Source of the DNA: Sycon ciliatum
Lineage: Eukaryota; Porifera; Calcarea; Leucosolenida; Sycettidae
Direction of reading: 5' to 3'
DNA length: 64,000 nt
Assembly: GCF_964019385.1 (NCBI RefSeq)
Contig: NC_088645.1
Coordinates: 11,952,369-12,016,368 of the forward strand
A model generated the notes under the pieces. It worked only from the letters and a program-made list of their open reading frames with translations, did not search any database and was not told where the DNA came from. Shown piece after piece: positions 35,501 through 44,787 of the stretch (position 1 is its first letter; every line of letters starts with the position of its first letter). Position numbers and translations under genes: made by a program.

Positions 35501-38444
35501 GGTCATACACAAAATCAAGTCACTACACAACTTGCCTTATTCTTTCCATCCAGTATCCTATGAAAGGCTGTCTTTGCAGTCTGGCTGAACGTGGGCATGT
35601 TGGGTGAATGTCCTGCACTATCAGCCTCCAGAGCACGGTAGTGAAATCGATACTCGTCCGGTTCATCGGTCGCCTCCAGCATGGAATCCAGTATAGCCTT
35701 GCATGTGTTCTGCAAAGACACAGATGCACACAGCATGCTTAACGTAGTAATACTACAGGTGTTATGTTACACATGCATATAATAGTACCAGGCATGCTCA
35801 AGGTTGTGCCATAAAATGAGCAGTATGGCATGTTGCCGAGTTTGTAACCTAGATCAACACGGATACTGTTCGAGTGCATCCCAGCTGTAAAACGTTTCAG
35901 AACTGAACGAAGTATGCCCTGAACTAAGATCAGGGCCGGCGCCACTGGTACGGGCGGTGTGTCCATGGCCGCACCAGTTTTTACCAATTCCAGTGTTCAA
36001 CGGCTGCTCAGTGTGCACGTGATTATCTGAAAGTACTAGTAAAATGCTATCCTCATAGACTTCTCGCTGGAGACTCTCCCTCCTAAACTGCTTTTCTTGT
36101 CCAGTGAAGTCTACTCCGCTAGTTGTCATATCTGTTGCTAGAGGGGTGTGTGTAGCTGAAACAAATACATAATAAAAATAATTATTATGATGCATAGAGC
36201 TACAGATGTAAGAAAGTAAGTAGTAAAATAATAACTTACAATACAATACAATACAATACAGATGTAAGAAAGTAAGTAGTAAAATAATAACTTACAATAC
36301 AATACAATACAATACAGATGTAAGAAAGTAAGTAGTAAAATAATAAATTACAATACAATACAATACAATACAGATGTGTCCTCCCAGGATTTTTAAATGG
36401 GCATAGGGAAATGCAGCCCCGTGGCCGACCTGGGGCCGTACCACACCTCAGTAGCTGGCTCCGTGCCTGAAGATGGCAGAACTACTACAAGAAGGATGAG
36501 ATAATTATTGTTAGCTGATTACAGGCCCAAAGCGTTGGCATAATTCTAACACTACTTCCAAGTACACTAATTCTCTTACCGGCATAGCACTCGAGGAGAC
36601 CATCTCGGCAAAGTTCAACGAGGGCGGTGTGACACTTCCATCTTCAGCTATTTGTCCTTCGAAGAGCAATCGCACACTGCATCACACAGTCACAACATAT
36701 CCACTTCAGCAGGGGTCGGTAGAACAAGGAGTGTAATACGGCCAGAGAAACAATTTGTCGAATGATACTGACTTAACCTTGGCCCTTTTCAGTGTCCAGT
36801 GATGGGACAAGTTTCAGTCTGTGGAAAGAGCAGGATCAATATGCACTAACATCACCAAGACATGTTGGATTACTAGTTCTCACAGTTCTGGCTTTGGAAA
36901 ATTTATTTTTCATTGCTATCAGGTTTGGCTTCATTTCCTCTGCGCTGCGCTGATAAGTCCACAAAGGACGAAACAGTTCTGTCCGCATATTGAGTTGTTT
37001 TCACTACAGTATTGTAGGGCGCAGGAGAACAGAGCGCCGAAAAACAAACAGGCTAGGACGTCAGTAACAATAGAATACCGGTATAATTACGACTCAACTA
37101 CAGTTGGACTGCAGCCTCGAAAGGTCTGGTGAAAAAAATTGACTGCCACCACCAGGACTCGAACCAGGGACCTTTGCTAAAGGCCAGCGATGATGATCTA
37201 ACCAAGTGCATAATGGTGTAGACTAGTGATGTAAATCAACTAATTTTCGATGGCGATTTAATTTCGCTGCTTTTGGCGCTGGGTACCAACCGGCCAAAGT
37301 TTGTCATAGAGGCAAATGATGCATGGTTGCATGTGAGAACACCAACTACTGATCGATTTATTTTTTGGAAAACCCTAATCGGCTAAAGTTTAGTGACGGC
37401 CAAAAGTTTCATTTCGAGATCGGCCAAAGTTTCTCACCGGCCAAAATTTGTTGATTCACAGTAATCGCCCAAGCACACGGCAGTTCATGAAAACTGAGCA
37501 TGGCCAAGGCTCCGATGCTGACTCCCTTGTTCTTCTGCACCCAACAGTACTGTAAAGAGAGTCAGGCTACTGAACTCATACAGTGTGCAAGAAAGGGGCT
37601 GACATCCAGGGTGACTACATTTTAAATGCAATCTGCCTCTTGCTGTGGACGCCCCAAGACATTCTCAAGAGAAACAGGGAATCTGCAACGTACATGTATA
37701 GTATCCTCAAATGCTTCAAAACCGGTTGTGATGCAATACACTTGGTCCAAATGGCCGCCAGTTATGACATGCAGGGTTCACTTGTGAGCTGAAAGACCCT
37801 ACCTTGCTTTGGACATGTTGCGCATGATAACCGCAGCCAGCTCATCATTCTTGGCTTCCAACGCGATCTCCACAGGGAGCTTTCCGCCAACACCTTGAAT
37901 ACGCAGAGCAGAGCAGATATCCACAAGTTGGCTCTGTCCCTATGTTGTCTCTGGGTTGTAGCCGTGGAGTGTATGCATGGGAGTGCGCGTGTGTGTGTGT
38001 ATGTGTGTGTGTGGTGTGTCCCATATGGTGCAGTGGTATGTGCAGCGATTTCCAATCGATAGGTTGCGGGTTTGATTCCCGACGATTATGGTCACACACG
38101 TCTTTCTTCTCTTTCTCAGACTCTTCCTGACTTTTCTTTCATTCTCCTGGGTGGTTACCAACAGCCAGTGCATGCCGGAGTATGTGGGGTGATGTGTGTG
38201 CGGGAAAATAAAATAAAAAGACCAAAAAGTAGAGATTCACTGGCCAGAAAAAGCCACTTCAAAGCTGTGTGGTGTAGACCAGGCTGAATAGTGGTGGTCA
38301 ATTCTTCAGCCTTGCAAGCTGTTGAATGGTGCAATCCCAGCACAAGTTGCTATGGCTTCTGCTGTAGCATCGCTATCATCGCCTCTGGCGATGGGCGTCC
38401 AATGGTCAATGGTGTGGTGTGTGTGTGCGTGTGTGTGTATGTGT

Positions 38445-38481
<37 letters not shown>

Positions 38482-38494
38482 GTGTGCTGTGTGC

Positions 38495-38573
<79 letters not shown>

Positions 38574-39333
38574 AGTGGCGGTCAATTCTTCAGCCTTGCA
38601 AGCTGTTGAATGGTGCAATCCCAGCACAAGCTGCTACGGCTTCTGCTGTAGCATCGCTATCATCGCCTCCGGCGATGGGCGTCCAATGGTCCAATGGTGC
38701 GCGTGCGCGCATGTGCTAGTATAGCTAATAGGTTAAATAGTAAGCTGATCAAATACTGCCTTACACCGTCTACGATGAGCACCCTGCATGCTTGCATACA
38801 TGTACATGGAGTATCCAATGAAGGCTGTGTACCCGACTAGATTCGGATGGGAGCCAGGGATTAATTTATAGTAAAGAAAAGAACCAAGGAACTACACGTT
38901 ACGCTATACTGTCCACTAACATGTTATCGCATGAGCTGATTGTCAAGTAACTGGTGGTGTTCGTGGACATTCAGGATAGCGTAACTTGTAGTTCCTTGGT
39001 CCTTTTCTTTGCCAAACTAGATTCCGTATCAGTGACCAGAACTCCCAATCTGTTCAATCCTCATTGGAAGTTCGTTTTTTAACCACCAGCCACATCGTGT
39101 CAGCGTCTCACCTCCAGCTTGCGTAGGTGCTTCATTGTCCAGCAACAGTCTTGCAACGTGGACAAAGTTTCTTTCGGCCGCCAAATGCAGGGGACCGCTG
39201 AGAGTTCGGTTCTCACGGGTGTTGACGTCCACTCCGCGTGACACGATGCCATTGATAAGCTGACGAGTCTGTTGGATTCGTGGCAGCAGAGTGAACATGC
39301 ACATCCATGCACGCACGCACGCACACACACACA

Positions 39334-39365
<32 letters not shown>

Positions 39366-41589
39366 TGTGCACACACTCTCACACATGTACAAACACACAC
39401 ACGCACACATATACCAGAAATCATTTCCACGCTTACCGCAGCACCATCCACAATGTCACAAACACATCCGTTTGTGACTGGAGGCATTTTCTCCGACCGT
39501 GAACCATAATCACAATGCCTCTTTATCACTCGACAAGATATTTCGAATTAATTAGATGAGAGAGAAAGCTTGCCTTCGAAAATATGGCGAAGTAAAAGCG
39601 ATTTTCAAGAGCAAATCCAGAACACAAATATTTTGTCCTCCGTCGAAGACACAAAATGGGTTTACCCAATTATTATATTTAGCTCATAGACAACTCACCT
39701 CTCCTTGTAGCGGGCACTTTCGTAGAATGAAGAACAGCGCCTTCTCCGATGATCCTAGCTGCTTGATGATTCGGTCCAACCTGGCCTCGCGGAATGCAAG
39801 CTTCGGTGGCAAGCCCTCCAAGTCCTCCTTTTTGGAAACCTTGCAGGATAATCGAAACGGGATAGAACACAGCTGAGGAGGGTGATGGGTGGTTGGCAAT
39901 CTGGGCAAGTCCTCGGCGAGGATCCGAATAGACCACACAGATTGTGCGTGCTCCTGATCTGTCTTTCATTACTTTTGATCAGCGCCACTAGACCCTCTAC
40001 AAGAAACAGTACCGGTAGCACTAGTAGGCAATCCTGTATCTACATATTTTTGTTACCGCTGATCATTACTCCACTGCACGAAATGCGTATCAAGAAGTTT
40101 TATAAAGGTGCAACGCTTCCGTTTCGTCAAGTAATAGTCAGTCGCCAACAACAAAGAAGGGGTTTTCATTTTAGTCCAGAAGTTTGACGGAGTGAACATG
40201 GAAACATTCTCAAGAAATCAGCCATTGACTATCCCTACCATTACTTGAGCCGGGGACCTCCACTACGGCCAGATTTCCTATTGGAGGGAAATGTATCCTT
40301 GTACTCCGAGTGAAGGGGGAGAACGGACAGAACCTAAGTCCTTGTTGAACATTTAGTCAAACCCGGAGTTATCGGGACTCTGAAGACTGTGTGAGAGTAA
40401 AGCTGAAACATTCTTTTAGAGTTCACCCCTTGACCTCACAGTGCTTCGCAAGCGCGCAGTCTACTAGTATCCGTGTTCTATGTTTGATTACACTATGAGG
40501 TAAATCTACTACCGGTAGTAGATCTACTAGATCTGCACACCATTTTCTGCTCAGCTACACATGATCACGTCGGGGACCACTGAGACTACCAAGACAAGAG
40601 GGTAGTAATAGTATCGATTTTTGGCAAATAAAGTCACTCGGTGCTCCGCCTCAGCTTCCTATGGTCGATGCTCAGTTGCCCTGTTCTTCACAATACGAAT
40701 TCCCTCCACAGGGTGACCTCATCGGGTATTTTTTTTCGGGATTACCGATATATATTTCGCAGGATAGCAGTGGTGATGAAAGGTAAGACATGCTTATTTG
40801 CCGTGTGTTCAACTTGAACAAAGCAACGCCAGGGTCTGTATTGTGCAGGACCCGTAAACCCACAACAGAATTGAAAGATGTCTTGCGAGTTATGGCACTT
40901 TTCGGCCAGTTTCGACTAGTATTGCATGCAATCAAGAGTACAACACACCTATTACATGTATGTACTCTTGATACAGTGGTTCTAGGTCAAGTTTAATAAA
41001 GTCAATCTATAAATGCTACCTTGTTTTCGTACCATTGGTCCGCTTCTTCCGGGCTGAAAACCCATGACATTTCCAAAATATTTGCATCGATTCGGGGAGA
41101 TTTTCATTGACATTATTGGAAAAGAAAAGTTGATCCCCCCTGCCATGACTAGTGTTGCCCTACCTCTGCCCAGAAAGGCTGGTCGTATGCACCGTCGAAG
41201 CCAGACGTAGGAATGTCGGCCTGGTTTGACAAGGACCCTGACGTTGGCTTGGTGAGTCGCTGGGAGTTGGCCAGGCTACTGCTGACCCCGGTACTCACCC
41301 CCGACGAAACATTGTCCTGGCTCTGTAGCGCTCCCAGGTGAGAAGCAAACTCGCTCTCGCTCTTCATGGAGCTGTCCAAGTCGAGAAACGGCTCCTCATC
41401 ATCTCCAATGTTGCTCTTCGGCTCTGTAGTGATGTCCTTTGTCAGCGGGCTGAGTGGCACTCCAGAGTCGGTTTTCGCGGCGGCGCCTGTCTCCTCTCCG
41501 TCTCCCTCCTCTTCTCCTGCGTTCTCCGCTGCTGCCATAGGCTTCATCTCCACACCCTCCGATGTGTCAGTGCGTTTGTCCTGATCCAT
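27315..41589 (-). CDS. TRP-type cation channel with ankyrin repeats (17 exons)
   Basis: Exons 5'->3': 41589-41164, 39839-39699, 39268-39112, 37893-37803, 36676-36580, 35709-35536, 35009-34936, 34598-34416, 33393-33220, 32872-32627, 31983-31885, 31034-30959, 30564-30408, 29992-29875, 29436-29016, 28431-28228, 27482-27315. All phases agree; 1001 residues. Order: acidic Ser-rich N-terminus; two ankyrin-like repeats (about 200-270); pre-S1 motif [14 protein letters not shown]1 about 388-408, S2 422-440, S3 459-477, S4 484-505 (Arg only at its end, so not a voltage sensor), S5 523-545; acidic turret; pore exon with [12 protein letters not shown]6 ending LLNILIAQ, then LSDTYADVK as in the TRP superfamily; a helical, Gln/Glu-rich C-terminus likely to assemble as coiled coil. 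It should be a plasma-membrane tetramer passing cations. Subfamily is unclear (TRPV/TRPA-like, non-vertebrate). The S5/pore splice is the weakest joint. Confidence 0.92.
27969..28153. mobile_element. Tigger/pogo-like MITE, 185 bp, in channel intron
   Basis: TA on both flanks (27967-27968, 28154-28155). The ends are CAGTGAAAGCTCGTTAAGAA and, reversed, CAGTCAAACCTCTTTAGGAC, each followed by GAACAC. It lies in the last intron of the channel gene, about 75 bp from the 28228 exon. Confidence 0.75.
28588..29000. repeat. 412-bp (CA)n mosaic with CGTG and GCAT interruptions
   Basis: An almost pure alternating purine-pyrimidine stretch. Short (CA)n runs are separated by CACGTGTACA, CACGTGCATA and CATGCATA phrases, giving a loose 14-20 bp higher-order period. 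It ends 16 bp from the donor of the exon 29436-29016 on the minus strand. Long open frames in all six frames here are artefacts of the repeat. Such DNA is prone to Z-form and length change. Confidence 0.92.
29469..29579. repeat. (CA)n microsatellite next to a channel exon
   Basis: A ~110-bp CA tract lies about 33 bp upstream, on the gene's strand, of the acceptor for the exon 29436-29016. That exon therefore has CA tracts on both sides. Confidence 0.95.
33077..33097. repeat. Poly-G run
   Basis: About 20 consecutive G in the intron between the S4 and S5 exons. Similar poly-C or poly-G runs sit at about 4450, 6448, 8195, 16848, 32567, 35272 and 45559. The length in the assembly is likely approximate. 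Confidence 0.8.
33655..33750. repeat. (CA)n / (GCAC)n microsatellite
   Basis: CA and CGCACGCA tracts in the intron between the S2/S3 and S3/S4 exons. Not coding. Confidence 0.85.
34110..34350. repeat. Repeat rich in CGGGTACCCG
   Basis: Numerous CGGGTA, TACCCG and ACCCGAA motifs cluster at both ends of this ~240-bp intron segment, partly as inverted pairs, for example CGGGTACCCG at 34127 and ACCCGATACCCGAA near 34335. It is probably a MITE, but I could not fix ends or a target duplication. Confidence 0.4.
36202..36372. repeat. 56-bp tandem repeat, three units
   Basis: Units start at 36202, 36258 and 36314 with ACAGATGTAAGAAAGTAAG and end in (AATAC)n. A fourth partial start occurs at 36370. 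The units differ by one or two bases. Intronic in the channel gene. Confidence 0.9.
36888..36985. repeat. Uninterrupted copy of the repeat that hosts the hAT MITE
   Basis: The sequence from CTGGCTTTGGAAAAT through TCATTGCTATCAGGT to GGCTTCATTTCCTCTG and GTCCACAAAGGAC matches the two flanks at about 12928-12962 and 13604-13655. It is the empty-site counterpart of that insertion. Confidence 0.8.
37136..37216 (-). repeat. tRNA-derived SINE-like sequence, copy 1
   Basis: On the minus strand, an A-box-like CTTGGTTAGATCA is followed at tRNA spacing by a B box TGGTTCGAGTCC, then GTGGTGGCAGTCAATTTTTT. A second copy with the same layout is at 60985-61075. The stems are imperfect, so this is not a functional tRNA. 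Confidence 0.55.
37227..37463. repeat. CGGCCAAAGTTT-rich inverted-repeat element (possible MITE)
   Basis: CGGCCAAAGTTT or a close variant occurs four or more times. The outer parts GTAAATCAACTAATTTT and, reversed at the right, GTGAATCAACAAATTTT are imperfect inverted repeats. No clear target duplication. Confidence 0.5.
38028..38105 (+). repeat. tRNA-like sequence (SINE head)
   Basis: An A-box-like TGGTGCAGTGGTA and a B-box-like GGGTTTGATTCCCG lie at tRNA spacing, followed by a pyrimidine-rich stretch. The anticodon arm does not fold properly. Probably a SINE or tRNA pseudogene; intronic in the channel gene. Confidence 0.45.
38407..38572. repeat. (GT)n microsatellite flanked by a duplicated ~120-bp block
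   Basis: A 165-bp GT tract. A block containing GGTCAATTCTTCAGCCTTGC and the phrase GCATCGCTATCATCGCCTC is found on both sides (about 38295-38406 and 38573-38700) in direct orientation and near-identical form, so the tract sits within a tandem duplication. Confidence 0.85.
38845..39015. mobile_element. Fold-back element with 9-bp target duplication
   Basis: ACTAGATTC lies on both sides (38836-38844 and 39016-39024). Inside is a head GGATGGGAGCCA and a long imperfect hairpin: AAAGAAAAGAACCAAGGAACTACACGTTACGCTAT pairs with the right arm ending GTTCCTTGGTCCTTTTCTTT. Related copies are at 46460-46515 and 1844-1908, and the head phrase occurs near 30690. Confidence 0.75.
39318..39406. repeat. (CA)n microsatellite
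   Basis: CA tract about 50 bp upstream, on the gene's strand, of the acceptor of the first ankyrin-repeat exon of the channel (39268-39112). Confidence 0.9.
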
Positions 41590-42741
41590 GATGTTTCCGT
41601 ATCTTTTCCCACTCGAGAACAATGATAGTGGTGGGTTGTGATGGGCGCTGAGGGAACAAACAACCCTAAAACACAAGCATTATGTTGCCTATGCACCCGA
41701 TGTTTCCTTGTCTCACATGGTACTCCCAGTTTTGTCTTCAAAGAGTTCTATACCTTGGAAGTTCAACACTTGAGCACACAAAACGCTCGCTCGTTAATCT
41801 ATGATCATCGTTCAGTGAATGCGCCATGATGCCTGTTGAAGCAGTGTTTCCCGACCAGGCAAGGGCTTCCGACTCCTCTAACACGAACGCTCATCAACTG
41901 GCTAACCAGCTAGAGTTGTTCATTGAGCTTGTTCACGTGAAGCTTGACAAATGCTCGGCGTGTGCCTTGTGGCACCAGTGTTGATGCTGGCTGGACGTTA
42001 TCAACACTAGTTATCAGAGAGCAATTTAACACAACTCCCTGACACAATTTCAGCGCTACAAGAAGGGGTTAGTTGGAAGGAGCGAACTCTTTCAGCGCAA
42101 TACACAAGCGACCGGTAGTGCTCCATGTAGTAGTTCGGTGCTAGCTGCACTGTCAACGCATTTTGTCAGTCGACACGACACTGGGCTGCCTAGGCTGTAG
42201 CCTGTGTAGGAATTAAGGCTTCATGCGGTGGCCCGTGGCCATTTGTAAACGTGACGACTATGCGGGTACTGTGTATTCATAATGCCAAAAATTCGGTGTC
42301 ACTGCTATTTCGACATGGACACTCTGAGACGTGGTACTACCGGTAGTACTAGTCAGAATGGAGACGCCATCATGGACTGCTCAGGACAGCATTGAGACAA
42401 TAATGGTATACATGTACATGTACATGGATATTAAATTATTTTATACAGCCAAGAGAAGCATGTGCATTCCAAAATTCTTGAAAGTATGCAATCGAAAGCG
42501 GCAACATGCAATGGCAAAATTTATAATAGTTTATAGTTTAGAACAGCTTGCTGTCCACAGCATTGGGTATTATGCTCCTCAGAATCAAGTTAGTGTTGTT
42601 GAGCACTGTCCGTAGGCTGCTCTAGTGCTGCTGCATCACGCATCGCCCACTACTTTTCGTAGTTAGAGCACTCTGGCGCTGGAGCCTCCATGTCTGTGGT
42701 GCCTCCTTTGCGCCATGGCTGGTAGCTCGGCTTGCTTTTAA

Positions 42742-43220
42742 CCCATTGAACGCTGATGACGTCTATAGACGTCATTGAAAATGCCCCCCATGCGCGGGAT
42801 GACGTCTATAGACGTCATGGGATATAGTGATTTCTGGCACTGTCTGGTGTGTAAAAGCACTGTTAGTCAGTTGGATCGTGATCCTGCCTCTTGTACGATA
42901 GGTCGTTGGTACGAATCCCGCTTGGAAACACTACGTGTCTTTTTTTTCTTCTTTTTTCAGCGATCTTTCAGCTGCAATTTCACGCATTTGGCGTATTTCA
43001 TGCAATTTGAGCAAACTTGCGTCCCCTATTGTGAGGCGCTATTCTTTTTGGGGACTGTATCGATTCTGTCACCCTGTGGTTGATAGTCTTGGCAATCATT
43101 TCCAAAATATTTGAGGACCCCAGTGGCCAGAACCCTTGAGTTTTAGAACTTGCTATTGGCTCTGCTTTTAGCAATTTATATGCAGAGTACCATAGGCAAG
43201 GCCCAGTAGCGCTGAATGGG
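42742..43220. mobile_element. piggyBac-like MITE, 479 bp, TTAA duplication
   Basis: TTAA flanks both ends (42738-42741, 43221-43224). The ends are CCCATTGAACGCT and, reversed, CCCATTCAGCGCT, starting CCC as piggyBac elements do. Just inside the left end are two perfect 20-bp palindromes, ATGACGTCTATAGACGTCAT, at 42756-42775 and 42799-42818. A tRNA-like segment lies at about 42849-42925 (GGTACGAATCCC as B box), followed by a T-rich run. No transposase. Confidence 0.8.
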
Positions 43221-43609
43221 TTAAAGCTCGTAGCTGTACTGATTAGGCCTTTATGGCCGAAACAGGTTGCTGACTACAGCATTGGGTATAGTAAATTAGA
43301 TAAGGATCTTGAAAGATGAATAAGTGGGACTGCAACCATCGGTATTTCGGGTTTTAGGGTTCCAGTAACTATACCACGACACTAACTGTTACGGATTGTG
43401 ATTACCGAATTCGGTAGGTTTAAAGCACCTTTCACTTATGAGAGGACCGCACCAACCTCTTTTTTCACTTACTGGTATGAGGAATGGTATTCCTTGATAC
43501 CGCAACTCTATACGGATAATATAAACGTGCCACCAGAGGTCAGGATGCCTGCAATCTTCCCCTTCCCAACATCCGCAGTACTTCGGGATCTCACAGACCA
43601 GTATTTGCT

Positions 43610-43705
43610 GCTGCAAAGTTGTGGAATATTTTGCCCTCGCCCTTAAAGTCATGCCCTACCACATGCCGATTCAAGTGTCTATTGAAAGTTTACTTTCATG
43701 GCTAA
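43610..43705 (+). pseudogene. LINE ORF2 C-terminal fragment
   Basis: 32 codons ending in TAA encode AAKLWNILPSPLKSC followed by RFKCLLKVYF, the usual ending of CR1/Jockey-type non-LTR reverse transcriptases (AKLWNxLP...FKxxLKxYLF). The upstream frame is broken. A more decayed relative at about 43995-44095 repeats the ATTGAAAGTTTACTTTCATG block, and both are followed by GACTCACTGTTTTCTT. Confidence 0.7.
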
Positions 43706-44390
43706 TGCTAGGATGTTCCCTAACCCGAGAGTTCTCCAGACTCACTGTTTTCTTTACTCCACCTATCCAGGCGCCAGGCGCGAACTGATGGTGGTGGTGG
43801 TGAGAAGGAGAGCTCTGTGCCAGAACTTTGCAGCCTAGAGAGCGTGTGTGGGCAGGCGTGTGTTTACCGCCATATTGCCAGGTGTGTCTTCACCACAATT
43901 TTTATCCAGGCTATCTTATATTTTATCCGCTTGGGGATGATTGTCCTTGGATTTGCAATGCATTACATGAAACAAACCCAAAATAGATGTTCTTCGGAAT
44001 CTCACAGCCTAGCACTCCCCTCTAGTTGTCCTGCCCTAGCACATCTCAATTCTCACTTCCATTGAAAGTTTACTTTCATGACTAATGGATGATCTAAGGA
44101 GAAATTCCTAGACTCACTGTTTTCTTCGCTCCCCTTCATCCAGGATACCTAATCTTGTTCTTAATCCTTTCTCCCTTTCCATCGAACTTAGAAGTTGCAA
44201 CTTCGGCGGTAATAGTCATGAAGTTGATTGTTCCAACTAGGAACACACGCTTCTTGCCGAACTTGACACTTGACTGACTCACGACTGCCATCCGGAGCAC
44301 ACGAGGAGCACCATCGTCATCATAACATTGGGCATGATTGCCCGTTTGACTTGCCATGTAAAACAAAAGCACTACAATACAATAAGGAGT

Positions 44391-44787
44391 TACCGTACTC
44401 GCGCGATTAGAGCCCTCTCTCTTGAATAGGGCCCTATCTCGAATAGTGCCCCAGCCTCTAAGAGCCAGTGAAAAAATGAAGCCCTCTCTTGAATAGCGCC
44501 CCGCTGGGCTTGTACCAAGCGCATGTACACGTTTGGTGTTCTTTTGCTAATGTTCTTGTCCATGTCATTACACTGGTGGTTTCAGGATCAAATTCTCAGT
44601 TCTTGTTGCCGTTTCCGTTGTGTCGTGATAGTTAGAGTAAACTTTAGGCTCTGTTTTTCATTGCATTCTTGGTTTTATGCTCGATGACACAAATATACCA
44701 ACATCGTGCCCTCTCTTGAGTAGTATCCCATCTGTGATGGACATTGAAACAATATTGACCCAGGGGCACTAATCGCACGAGTACGAT
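44391..44787. mobile_element. MITE with CGTACTCGYGCGATTAG termini, ~397 bp
   Basis: Starts TACCGTACTCGCGCGATTAGAGCCC; the right end reversed reads ATCGTACTCGTGCGATTAGTGCCC. Inside, CCCTCTCTTGAATAG followed by a GCCCC-type block recurs at both ends (about 44410, 44481, 44710). No transposase; superfamily not assigned. Confidence 0.7.

Noticed and set aside
34847-35530. 227-codon minus-strand frame in the channel gene
   Set aside because: It overlaps true exon 35009-34936 in a different frame and reads through CA-rich repeat DNA.
37501-37560. Extra exon of the channel gene after TTTACAG at 37549-37555
   Set aside because: Phase-compatible but no donor before a stop, and the joins 37803 to 36676 are already in phase without it.
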